64,000 bases of DNA from JAFGRU01 sp963665915. Its GTDB lineage: Bacteria > Desulfobacterota > Desulfuromonadia > Desulfuromonadales > JAAYDE01. The DNA lies in assembly GCA_963665915.2 (NCBI GenBank), contig CAXXSG010000002.1, forward strand, positions 310,001 through 374,000. The letters run 5' to 3'. A program made the translations under genes and the position numbers. Positions 16,484 through 24,328 of this stretch are shown in pieces (position 1 is the first letter of the stretch; each line of letters begins with the position of its first letter). Under the pieces are notes generated by a model. That model ran no database searches. It was not told where the DNA came from and was given only the letters and a program-made list of their open reading frames with translations.

Positions 16484-17911
16484 ATGTCTTTAACCATTAA
16501 CACCAACGTAATGTCTCTTAATGCTCAGCGCAACCTGTCCAAATCCCAGGATGCCCTGTCCCAGTCCATGGAACGTCTCTCTTCCGGTCTCCGCATCAAC
16601 AGCGCCAAGGACGATGCTGCAGGTCTGGCCATTTCGGACCGCATGACCGCTCAGATTCGTGGTCTGAACCAGGCGGCCAGAAACGCCAACGACGGTATCT
16701 CTCTGGCCCAGACGGCGGAAGGTGCCCTGCAGGAAAGTACAAACCTTCTGCAGCGTATGCGTGAACTCGCGGTACAGTCCGGTAACGATACCAATACCAC
16801 CAGCGACAGAGCATCCCTCCAGGCGGAAGTCGGCCAGTTGCAGGCTGAGCTTGAGCGTATTGCAACCACCACGACCTTCAACGGCCGGCGGCTGTTGGAT
16901 GGTTCTCTTTCCGCTGCAACCTTCCAGGTCGGAGCCAATGCCGGTGAGACCATTTCCTTCAGCATCGGTAGCGCCAAAGCCGCCAGTATCGGCGGGATCG
17001 CCAACGAGCAGGGTACCGAAGTCGCCGCTGCAACTGCAGCCGACATCACTGTGGCTGTCGGCGGGAGCGCGGCACAAAATATCTCCAGCAGTGCCAACTT
17101 CGCCGTGAGTGGCGACTCCTATCGTGGCACGAACTCTGCCTATGCCAAGGCCGCGGCCATGAACGATGCCGGGATCTCCGGTCTGAGCGCAACGGCAGTC
17201 ACTACCGGTACCCAGACCATGGGCACCATCGGTGGTACTTCCGGGGATACTTATTCTCTGGCCGTCAACGGCGTGGCTATCTATTCAGGTACCGCTGCTG
17301 ACACCGAGATTTCCATCACCGCTGTTCGTGATGCCATCAACGGCCAGAGCGCCAACACCGGCGTAAGCGCCAGTGTGGATGGTACGGATATCACCCTGAC
17401 CGCAAATGATGGTCGCGATATCCTGGTGGCGGAAAGCGGCACCGGTTTTGTGGCAGGTACCGACGGTATTTCAGTGACAGGCGGCGATTTTGCCGACCAA
17501 CTCCGCGGTCAGCTCACCCTGTCAGCGACCGATACCATTACGTTGGGCGGAACTGTAGCGAATATCGGCTATACCGGTGACATCGCCAAGGATACCCTTG
17601 GGGTGGACTCCATTGACGTTTCCACCATTGCCGGTGCTGAAACCGCATTGAAACGTGTTGATGCGGCCCTCACTTCCATCGACAGCATCCGCGGTGACTT
17701 GGGTGCGGTCCAGAACCGTTTTGAGTCGACCATTGCCAACCTGCAGAACGTATCTGAAAACATCACTGCAGCACGCTCCCGGATCATGGATGCCGACATT
17801 GCTGAAGAAACCTCGGCCATGACCAAGCAGAACATTCTGCAGCAGGCCGGTGTTTCCATTCTCGCACAGGCCAACCAGGTGCCTCAGCTCGCACTTTCCC
17901 TCCTTGGTTAA
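16484..17911 (+). CDS. fliC: Flagellin
   Basis: 475 residues. The conserved N-terminal D0/D1 helices begin MSLTINTNVMSLNAQRNLSK and include MERLSSGLRINSAKDDAAGL. The C-terminal D1/D0 helices include NVSENITAARSRIMDADIAE and end QANQVPQLALSLLG. The central variable part (about 190-370) is rich in A, T, G and S with beta-domain character and would be surface exposed. Codon use is strongly biased to C-ending codons, as for a highly expressed gene. Sigma-28 promoter, CsrA-type leader, strong SD and strong terminator make it a single-gene transcription unit. Confidence 0.97.
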   Translation: MSLTINTNVMSLNAQRNLSKSQDALSQSMERLSSGLRINSAKDDAAGLAISDRMTAQIRGLNQAARNANDGISLAQTAEGALQESTNLLQRMRELAVQSGNDTNTTSDRASLQAEVGQLQAELERIATTTTFNGRRLLDGSLSAATFQVGANAGETISFSIGSAKAASIGGIANEQGTEVAAATAADITVAVGGSAAQNISSSANFAVSGDSYRGTNSAYAKAAAMNDAGISGLSATAVTTGTQTMGTIGGTSGDTYSLAVNGVAIYSGTAADTEISITAVRDAINGQSANTGVSASVDGTDITLTANDGRDILVAESGTGFVAGTDGISVTGGDFADQLRGQLTLSATDTITLGGTVANIGYTGDIAKDTLGVDSIDVSTIAGAETALKRVDAALTSIDSIRGDLGAVQNRFESTIANLQNVSENITAARSRIMDADIAEETSAMTKQNILQQAGVSILAQANQVPQLALSLLG

Positions 17912-17936
17912 TTAGGGAGGCTTGATTGATCAGGTG

Positions 17937-17967
17937 GAGGTCCGGTTTCCCGGACCTCTACTTTTTC
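17937..17967 (+). terminator. Intrinsic terminator of flagellin
   Basis: GAGGTCCGG and CCGGACCTC form a perfect 9-bp stem over a TTTC loop, followed by TACTTTTTC. It lies 26 bases after the flagellin stop. Confidence 0.9.
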
Positions 17968-18010
17968 AAAAAGGTGTCTAAGTATTGGCTGATAGAAAAG
18001 GAGCAAAGTC

Positions 18011-18364
18011 ATGAAAGTGGAAGGAATAAATGCAGTTGACTCCTTCTCATCCTCCCAGAAAACAAATTCTGCCGCGGAAGAGGTGGTGAGTCAAAGAGAA
18101 AAATCGGATTTCTCTGATCAAGAGTCGGGGAAATCTCAGAAGAGCCCGCCGACAGAAGAGATCATGAGTCGAATCAAAGAAATTACTCAGGACGGTGTCT
18201 ATAGTGTCAGGTTTGAAACCGATGACGCTACGGATAAACTCGTTGTCCGTGTTGTCGACCAGGAAACCGGCGATGTAATCCGCCAGATTCCTCCGGAAGA
18301 CTTACTGGGCATCACCCAGCGTCTGGAAGATTTGCGCGGAAATATCATCCAGACTGAAGGATAA
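18011..18364 (+). CDS. flaG: FlaG family protein
   Basis: 117 residues. A polar, probably flexible N-terminal half is followed by the FlaG domain (about 50-117: VRFETDDATDKLVVRVVDQE, then TGDVIRQIPPEDLLGI). FlaG proteins affect filament length in polarly flagellated bacteria. They typically lie between flagellin and fliD, as here. An AAAGGAG ribosome site precedes the start. No sigma-28 promoter was found directly before it, so transcription may come from an unrecognised site. Confidence 0.88.
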   Translation: MKVEGINAVDSFSSSQKTNSAAEEVVSQREKSDFSDQESGKSQKSPPTEEIMSRIKEITQDGVYSVRFETDDATDKLVVRVVDQETGDVIRQIPPEDLLGITQRLEDLRGNIIQTEG

Positions 18365-18420
18365 AATGTAAGGCCTGCCGCATGTTTTGGTGGGGATAAG
18401 GATTTTTTACAGGAGGCTTC

Positions 18421-19791
18421 ATGGGATCTATTACGTTTGGCGGATTGGCAACAGGCCTGGATACGGGGGCTCTCGTCGAATCTCTTATGGCCGTGGAGAG
18501 AGAGCCCCTTACTGTCATTGAAGCGGATAAAACCTGGTTAAATGGTCGCCTTGAGGCGTATCAGCAGTTCAATACGAAACTGACCGGTTTTGCCAATCTT
18601 GTCCAGGATCTGAATTCCCGGGATGAGATTCAGAGCCGCGAAGTTAAATTGAGCTCTGAAAGCTATTTCTCCGCCACGGCTTCCTCTGACGCGTCCTTAA
18701 GCAACTATCAGGTGGAAGTGGTCGCTCTCGCCCAGGTTCAGAAAGATGTCACTCAGGGTTATGCCAGCAAAACCTCCAGTGAGTTTGGAACGGGTTCTCT
18801 TTCCCTGGCAGTTGGGGAGGCTGCCGCAGTTAATATCGATATTACAGCGGAAAACAACTCTCTGACTGGAATAATGGAGGCTATTAACGAAGCGGATATC
18901 GGTGTAACCGCCGCGATCATCAATGATGGAACGGAAAATCCCTACCGTCTTGTTCTGACCGGTGAAAACGTTGCTACCGATTTCACCTTTGATGCTTCCG
19001 GCCTGACCGGGGGGACTTCCGAAGTTCCTGTCTCTATAACGACCCAGCCCGCCCAGGAGGCCCATATTCGGGTTGACAATATCGATATATATGCGAGAAG
19101 TAACACCTTGACCGAAGCTATTCCGGATGTGACCCTCAAGCTTCTTCAGGCGGAAGAAGGTGAAAATACCAGCGTTGAGATTTCGCAAGACAGTTCAATT
19201 GTCAAAACCCTGATAGAAGATTTTGTCTCCGGATACAACGAGGTTGTTTCTTTTATCACCGGGCAATCGGTCACGGAGGACGATGATACCGCCGGGATTT
19301 TGCTGGGGGACTCAGGTCTGAACAACATTAAAAGACGCCTCCAAAGCATGTTGGGGGAGACCATTTCAACCTCCGGAAATCTCACGTGCTTGTCCCAGCT
19401 TGGTTTGGAGACGGAACGTGACGGGACCTTGACCATCAACGAGACAACCCTTTCGAGTGCAGTTACAAATAACCTGGAAGATATTGAAAAGTTACTGGTC
19501 GGAGAGGGGAAGGTCGATGGTATTGCCACCCGGCTCCAGGATTATTTAAAAGGAATGACGAGTTCCACGCAGGGGTTCCTGGCTGGGCAGCGAGAGAACA
19601 TTGAGAGTAATATCGGCCGAATCGACGATCGAATTGCGCAGATGGAATTGCGCCTCGATAAACGGGAGCAGACGCTTATTAACCAGTTTACTTCTCTTGA
19701 ACTGCTGGTCAGCCAGATGAATTCAACGAGCGACTATATGACAAAACAACTTGACTCTATTAACAACATGTGGAGCTGGAACCGAGGATAA
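18421..19791 (+). CDS. fliD: Flagellar cap protein FliD (HAP2)
   Basis: 456 residues, normal for FliD. The N-terminal signature is ITFGGLATGLDTGALVESLM, and the C-terminal domain holds coiled-coil helices (RIDDRIAQMELRLDKREQTL, then QFTSLELLVSQMNSTSDYM). FliD caps the growing filament and guides flagellin folding. AGGAGG lies before the start. The gene ends just before fliS, its usual neighbour. Confidence 0.95.
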   Translation: MGSITFGGLATGLDTGALVESLMAVEREPLTVIEADKTWLNGRLEAYQQFNTKLTGFANLVQDLNSRDEIQSREVKLSSESYFSATASSDASLSNYQVEVVALAQVQKDVTQGYASKTSSEFGTGSLSLAVGEAAAVNIDITAENNSLTGIMEAINEADIGVTAAIINDGTENPYRLVLTGENVATDFTFDASGLTGGTSEVPVSITTQPAQEAHIRVDNIDIYARSNTLTEAIPDVTLKLLQAEEGENTSVEISQDSSIVKTLIEDFVSGYNEVVSFITGQSVTEDDDTAGILLGDSGLNNIKRRLQSMLGETISTSGNLTCLSQLGLETERDGTLTINETTLSSAVTNNLEDIEKLLVGEGKVDGIATRLQDYLKGMTSSTQGFLAGQRENIESNIGRIDDRIAQMELRLDKREQTLINQFTSLELLVSQMNSTSDYMTKQLDSINNMWSWNRG

Positions 19792-19792
19792 T

Positions 19793-20242
19793 ATGATGAA
19801 TCCATATATGCACCAGTACCGACAGAACCAAGTTCAGACCGCTTCCCGGGAACAAATTCTGATTATGCTCTATGATGGGGCGATTCGATTTGTAGGCCAG
19901 GCGCGTCAGACAGAGACTTCAGATGGCAGGCGTGAACCGATCAGTCGTGCTATGGCGATCATTATTGAGCTTTCCGATACCCTGGATCGTAAAATCGGCG
20001 GGGAAATGGCTGAAAATCTTGATGCTCTTTATAATTTTATGATCCACAGCTTGACTCAGGCCAATCTCAAAAAAGAAGTTGAACCGCTTGAAATTGTGGA
20101 AAAGCTCCTGAAAGATTTACGGGCAACCTGGAGTGAAGCAATTGAACTGCTAAAAAAAGCTGAGCAGGCTGAAAAAGGGGAATCCCAGGTGGATGATGTC
20201 GATCCTTCTGCAGGCTATCAGGGTTTTTCCGCCGCATTATGA
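19793..20242 (+). CDS. fliS: Flagellin export chaperone FliS
   Basis: 149 residues from the ATG at 19793 (or the next ATG at 19796), with GAGG upstream; the longer frame from 19751 overlaps fliD. The FliS helical bundle is visible: YRQNQVQTASREQILIMLYD, then GAIRFVGQAR and LDALYNFMIHSLTQANLKK. FliS binds the C-terminus of newly made flagellin and keeps it unpolymerised for export. The C-terminal tail after residue 125 is longer and more acidic than usual. Confidence 0.93.
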   Translation: MMNPYMHQYRQNQVQTASREQILIMLYDGAIRFVGQARQTETSDGRREPISRAMAIIIELSDTLDRKIGGEMAENLDALYNFMIHSLTQANLKKEVEPLEIVEKLLKDLRATWSEAIELLKKAEQAEKGESQVDDVDPSAGYQGFSAAL

Positions 20243-20282
20243 TTCGCTGGGTTCTTCTGATTTGAGAAAGGGTTTGGTTCGG

Positions 20283-20699
20283 ATGCAGACTTCAGATCTT
20301 TTTCGGGAAAAGCTGGAACGATCGCTCCAACTTTACAAGCGGATGCAGGTGCTATCCCATGAAATGGATGCCAATCTGACCCGTTGGAGTGTGGCCAGGA
20401 TTTCTGAGTACTATACCGAGACTCAGAAGTTGCAAAGTGAAATTCAAGACTTGGACCTGCAGATTAAAGAAGCCCAAGATGAGATTCCGATTTCAGCAGC
20501 TTGCCGGGAACTGTATCTGGCGCGAACGGAAATTATCCGGGACATTCTTTTATGTTTGGAAAAAAACAAGACAGTTGTTTCGCGCATGCAGACCATGCTC
20601 GCGGATGACCTTTCCAAAAACAAAAACTTTCGAAATGCCGCTGGGGGATATTTCAAAAAAAGCCGGATGACAGGTCGGACTCTGGAGAGAACGGCATGA
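20283..20699 (+). CDS. Small coiled-coil protein after fliS, possible FliT-like chaperone
   Basis: 138 residues from the ATG at 20283; a longer in-frame start at 20193 would overlap fliS. It is almost entirely helical with heptad character (FREKLERSLQLYKRMQVLSH, LQSEIQDLDLQIKEAQDEIP). No family signature was recognised. Position directly after fliS and the helical make-up fit a FliT-type export chaperone, which in many species binds FliD. The call is by context; it could equally be an unrelated coiled-coil protein. Confidence 0.5.
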   Translation: MQTSDLFREKLERSLQLYKRMQVLSHEMDANLTRWSVARISEYYTETQKLQSEIQDLDLQIKEAQDEIPISAACRELYLARTEIIRDILLCLEKNKTVVSRMQTMLADDLSKNKNFRNAAGGYFKKSRMTGRTLERTA

Positions 20700-20729
20700 T
20701 GAATTGGCTGTAACGTTTCTAAACTAGAA

Positions 20730-21404
20730 ATGATCATGCAAGCACAAGAGGTGTTAAAAAATTTTACGGTCGCAAAAATCTCTATTCCGGTTTACGGAGA
20801 TGGAATGGTAGAGCTGGATTGCGTCGTTCATATGACAACCCCTCCTCATTTTGAAGCTACTTTCCTGCCTGATCAACTTCCCGCAAGCCGCCTGGACCTG
20901 GAAAAAACCTGCAAGGTTTTTTATTTTGCGAATGGCCAGGGACATTTATTGAATTCTCAGATAAGTAAAATACTTTCCAAGGAAAAATTATTATTAGCGG
21001 TCAAAAAAAACAAGGTATTCCATCACGCTCGGGATTATTTCCGCGTGGACGCTTCCGGCATAGTCCATTTTGAACTGATTTCTAAAAGGGAAACCGATCT
21101 CAGAGAATATGAAGGGATCATTAACATCAGTGGTGGAGGCGCCCGTTTCCCGGTTAGAGATAATTTCAGCCTTAATCAAAAAATCAGATTGAATTTCTTT
21201 TTTAAATCCCCTCTAGAAGTTGAAATCGATTGCCTGGGAGAAGTCGTAAGAGCCAGAAACTTTCATCTGAATAGAGATCTCGCCATTAAATTTATTCAAA
21301 TTGACCCCAAGGCCCGGGAAAAATTAGTTTCCCTCTGCATGGCTATTCAGAGGGAAGAACTTCGTACCAAGGTAAGAATTTCCGATCCCTTTGCCTCTAA
21401 TTAA
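20730..21404 (+). CDS. PilZ-domain cyclic-di-GMP-binding protein (YcgR-like), first copy
   Basis: 224 residues. An N-terminal beta domain (about 1-105) is followed by a PilZ domain with both ligand motifs: RDYFR (RxxxR) and NISGGG ([D/N]xSxxG). YcgR-type proteins slow or redirect the flagellar motor when cyclic-di-GMP is bound. This one follows the cap/chaperone genes and is followed by a second PilZ gene with the same architecture, so the pair probably arose by duplication. Confidence 0.82.
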   Translation: MIMQAQEVLKNFTVAKISIPVYGDGMVELDCVVHMTTPPHFEATFLPDQLPASRLDLEKTCKVFYFANGQGHLLNSQISKILSKEKLLLAVKKNKVFHHARDYFRVDASGIVHFELISKRETDLREYEGIINISGGGARFPVRDNFSLNQKIRLNFFFKSPLEVEIDCLGEVVRARNFHLNRDLAIKFIQIDPKAREKLVSLCMAIQREELRTKVRISDPFASN

Positions 21405-21473
21405 TGTAATGGTTTTGTTGACGCTTTTTCTACTGATTGAATAAAGTGCTGAACAATTGTTTTGGGAGGGAAC

Positions 21474-22166
21474 ATGCCTTTAAAACCAATTGAAAAGAGC
21501 CTGGTTACAGGGTTGCTGGCCAGAGTCGCGGTGCCCTCAAATGAGGGGATCGCTGAAACTTATTTCGCCCGGGTGAAAATTACGGTTTTTCCTTTGATTG
21601 AGGTTGAATTTTCCGGTGATAAATATCCGGCCGATGAAAGTGTTGATGACTGGGTCATTACAGTGGATACTATCACCCACTTGGTTTCGATCCGTGCCAA
21701 AGTGGAGGCCCATTTAAAGCCCAACTGTTTTTGCCTCCGGGTTTTAGGATCGCAACATCACGTTCAGGGTCGTCGTCATCAACGTGTCGAAGCGGAAGCT
21801 TATTTAAGGTGTTTTTCGAACGGGGAAAGTTCTGAAAAATGGGCCAAGCCTCTGAAAAAAAAGGTGGATATCAGCCCCTCCGGAATTCGTTTTTTTGCGG
21901 ATGGTGACTTTCCCCTGGGGAAAAAAATCCAAGTCGAACTTTTCCTGTTGGGGCATGCGTTGGAAAAGGTGGTCTTTGAGGGGAAAGTGATCAGAGCTTC
22001 CACTAAAGAAAACGCGGGTCTTGAAGTATCGGTCGATATCACTGAAATTCGATCTTCAGATGAGGAGAAAATCAGCGCGTTTTGTATGGCGCAACAGTTC
22101 CGGAATATGAAAAACAAGGCAGAGGGACTTGTCTCTTTGAACAGCCTGTCGCTTTTATCCCAATAA
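21474..22166 (+). CDS. PilZ-domain cyclic-di-GMP-binding protein, second copy
   Basis: 230 residues from the ATG at 21474, chosen for the GGGAGGG box 4-9 bases upstream. The layout matches the upstream gene: an N-terminal beta domain, then a PilZ domain with GRRHQR (RxxxR reads RRHQR) and DISPSG (DxSxxG). Sequence identity to the first copy is low by eye, so the duplication is old. A role in cyclic-di-GMP control of motility is inferred from the domain and its neighbours. Confidence 0.82.
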   Translation: MPLKPIEKSLVTGLLARVAVPSNEGIAETYFARVKITVFPLIEVEFSGDKYPADESVDDWVITVDTITHLVSIRAKVEAHLKPNCFCLRVLGSQHHVQGRRHQRVEAEAYLRCFSNGESSEKWAKPLKKKVDISPSGIRFFADGDFPLGKKIQVELFLLGHALEKVVFEGKVIRASTKENAGLEVSVDITEIRSSDEEKISAFCMAQQFRNMKNKAEGLVSLNSLSLLSQ

Positions 22167-22208
22167 ATCAGGAGCCTGTCTTTTTTTCGGCGGCAGAGCT
22201 AAAGAAAA

Positions 22209-23231
22209 ATGCTCACAATAAAGCCCGTTTCTGAAATCATCCCGACCAAAGCCCTTCAGTCTTCTCAAGATCCCCCTGTCTCAATTCTAAGAACGATGAC
22301 TCCCGGCCGGGTGTTGAAAATAGCGGTGATCCAAGGGGGAAAAGAGAATGCTTTGCTCCAATGGGGAGATTTGCAATTCCGTGCGGAATCTAAAGTTCCT
22401 TTGCAGGAGGGGCGGAAACTGAATCTTCTGGTTACGGAAAATTCCTCCCGGATCAAACTGAAAATCCTGGAAAACTTTCCCCAGGAGCTGCGAACCTATT
22501 GGCCCCTTCTGACTGAAAAGAATGTAGTGTCCCGACTGCTTGAAACTTTAATGTCTCAGCCTCACCTCTTGGGAAAGACTCTGAAACCGGACGTCAGCAA
22601 AGGCTTGGAGCTTTTTCAGGCACTTCAGGAAAGCTCGGAGGCTCTTGGCATCGAGCGGGTTGTTCAACTTCTCCGCATGCTCGGTATGAACTGTTCAAAG
22701 ACAAGAGCAGGACATGGACCTGAAGGGGATATTCTTCGATCCTGCTTAGAGGAGGTTTTAGCCGGGTTGAAGGAGCCTGACTCCGATCTGGGCCGAAAGC
22801 TGGAAACGATTCTCGCAGGGCTCCAGAAAAACACCATGACAGGGCAGGGGGGGAAGGAGCCGGAAGCCTATTTCACTTTATTGCCGCTCCCTTTTCTTGA
22901 GAAAGGCTTTCTGGTGTTCCAGAGGGAAGGCGCCGAGAACCAGACCACTGAGGATGTCCCCTGGCGTTTGAGCCTGGTTCTTGAAACCGAGTCTCTTGGA
23001 GAGATGCAGATTGATTTTTTAGAGGAGAAAAACGGTCTGCTCATTAAATTCATGTCCGCATCCTCTGCTGTAAGGGAGCATATGGAGTCCTGCCAGGAGG
23101 AGTTCAAAGAGATATTCAGAACCGTGCCCCTGCGCGGGCTGACTTTTGAGACCGCCAAAGAGTTGCCCAGCAATTTCCTGTTTCGAAAAATTGCCGGTGG
23201 GAGCGAAGGCGTTTTAGAGACCTGGGCTTGA
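22209..23231 (+). CDS. FliK-like hook-length control domain protein
   Basis: 340 residues. The C-terminal 110 residues resemble the flagellar hook-length control domain of FliK: PWRLSLVLETESLGEMQIDF, then a basic/hydrophobic strand GLLIKFMSASSAVREHMESC and a closing L-x-L-R-G-L-T-F segment. The N-terminal half has short beta-rich stretches (RVLKIAVIQGGKENALLQWG). In B. subtilis-like loci a FliK-like gene precedes an FlhB-tail gene (ylqH), as here. It may set substrate switching together with that protein. A main fliK probably lies elsewhere. Confidence 0.6.
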   Translation: MLTIKPVSEIIPTKALQSSQDPPVSILRTMTPGRVLKIAVIQGGKENALLQWGDLQFRAESKVPLQEGRKLNLLVTENSSRIKLKILENFPQELRTYWPLLTEKNVVSRLLETLMSQPHLLGKTLKPDVSKGLELFQALQESSEALGIERVVQLLRMLGMNCSKTRAGHGPEGDILRSCLEEVLAGLKEPDSDLGRKLETILAGLQKNTMTGQGGKEPEAYFTLLPLPFLEKGFLVFQREGAENQTTEDVPWRLSLVLETESLGEMQIDFLEEKNGLLIKFMSASSAVREHMESCQEEFKEIFRTVPLRGLTFETAKELPSNFLFRKIAGGSEGVLETWA

Positions 23232-23310
23232 TAAGGAAGGTGAGACAGGTTGATAGGCTAAAGGTGTAAAGCTGAAATTCTGCCCAAGTTCCTTGACTCG
23301 GGCCATTGGT

Positions 23311-23344
23311 TTTCTCTTTGCGTGCTTCGCGTTCTTTGCGGTTA
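23311..23344 (-). repeat. Dispersed intergenic repeat, copy 1
   Basis: On the minus strand this reads TAACCGCAAAGAACGCGAAG then CACGCAAAGAGAA. It matches the segments at 39030-39063 and 43251-43335. It fills part of the gap between the FliK-like gene and the FlhB-tail gene. Confidence 0.8.
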
Positions 23345-23400
23345 TAAATGGTTTGCTTTTTCCCTAACAGTCATCAGCCTTCAGCCTGAATACCTAAGTT

Positions 23401-23685
23401 ATGAAAAAAACACCCAAAGTTAAAAAAGCCGCAGCGCTTGTTTACGATCAGGATAAGGATTCGGCACCTCGGATTATTGCCAGCGGGCGAGGTCGGGTGG
23501 CGGAGCGGATCATTGAAACGGGTCGTGACGCGGGTGTTGCGGTAATGGAAGACTCTGATCTGAGTGACGTCCTGGAGGCCCTTCCGCTCGAAGCAGATAT
23601 CCCTCCGGAACTTTATCAGGCGGTTGCCGAGGTTCTGACCTTTGTCTATCAAACCGGACAAAAATATCGTCAGAAAAAGACCTGA
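23401..23685 (+). CDS. FlhB C-terminal-domain homolog (YlqH type)
   Basis: 94 residues that cover only the cytoplasmic tail of FlhB/YscU export-switch proteins: KKAAALVYDQDKDSAPRIIA, then VAERIIETGRDAGVAVMEDS and LSDVLEALPLEADIPPELYQ. The NPTH autocleavage motif of true FlhB is not present. Such free tails (YlqH) occur beside FliK-like genes and may stand in for, or modulate, the FlhB switch. The last + strand gene of the flagellar block, convergent with AMMECR1. Confidence 0.85.
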   Translation: MKKTPKVKKAAALVYDQDKDSAPRIIASGRGRVAERIIETGRDAGVAVMEDSDLSDVLEALPLEADIPPELYQAVAEVLTFVYQTGQKYRQKKT

Positions 23686-23720
23686 CCTCTTGCCGGCCCG
23701 TCCTCTCCCACCATTGTTTC

Positions 23721-24275
23721 TTACTTGTCGTTGAAAATCTGAGCGGAAAAGATATAAAGTCGGGTGTCTCCGGCTTTCCAGGCGTTTCGCGGCAACCCCG
23801 CTTTCATACAGGTGTTCTCCAGGAAAGTGGTTCTGCCCCAGCCGTGTTCAGTTGCCACCTGAGGCAGCAGTACTCCGCGGCTGAATCCTTTTTCCAGATA
23901 AATTCCATGTGTTCCCACTTCAATCTCTTCCGGATTGTCTGTTTCCATTAGAGGAGATAAGACGGAAATTTCAATCGTGAAATTTTGCAGATCTTCTTCA
24001 ACCATGGGGCGGAAACGGGGGTCTTTGGTTGCCGCAGAGACCGCCATCTCGGCAATTTCCCGGTAGAGGGGTTTTTCTGAGGAGAAAACGCCGATACAGC
24101 CGCGCAAGTCGCCATTCTTGCGAATGGTAACGAAGCAACCTCTTTTTTCATTCAGGGTGTTGTCTTCCGACGGGTCCACATCCAGCTTTCCCGTGCGAAC
24201 AGCAACTTCGACAGCTTGGCGGGCAATGGAGAGAAGAACTGACTTCTGCTCGCTGTTCAGACTTTCTGGCATCAC
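23721..24275 (-). CDS. amrA: AMMECR1 / AmmeMemoRadiSam system protein A
   Basis: 184 residues. The family signature LRGCIG is present, with EIAEMAVSAATKDPRFRPM and IEISVLSPL beyond it. AMMECR1 proteins occur with a Memo-like dioxygenase and a radical SAM protein in many anaerobes; the two partners are not in this window. The biochemical role is unknown. Start at either of two adjacent ATGs (24275 or 24272). It lies 53 bases after typA on the same strand, so it is probably co-transcribed. Confidence 0.85.
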   Translation of the reverse strand: MMPESLNSEQKSVLLSIARQAVEVAVRTGKLDVDPSEDNTLNEKRGCFVTIRKNGDLRGCIGVFSSEKPLYREIAEMAVSAATKDPRFRPMVEEDLQNFTIEISVLSPLMETDNPEEIEVGTHGIYLEKGFSRGVLLPQVATEHGWGRTTFLENTCMKAGLPRNAWKAGDTRLYIFSAQIFNDK

Positions 24276-24328
24276 TCCTCCTGATCATTGAACTGGTGAG
24301 CCTGAAGTGAAACTTCCCGGGGAGAGCT

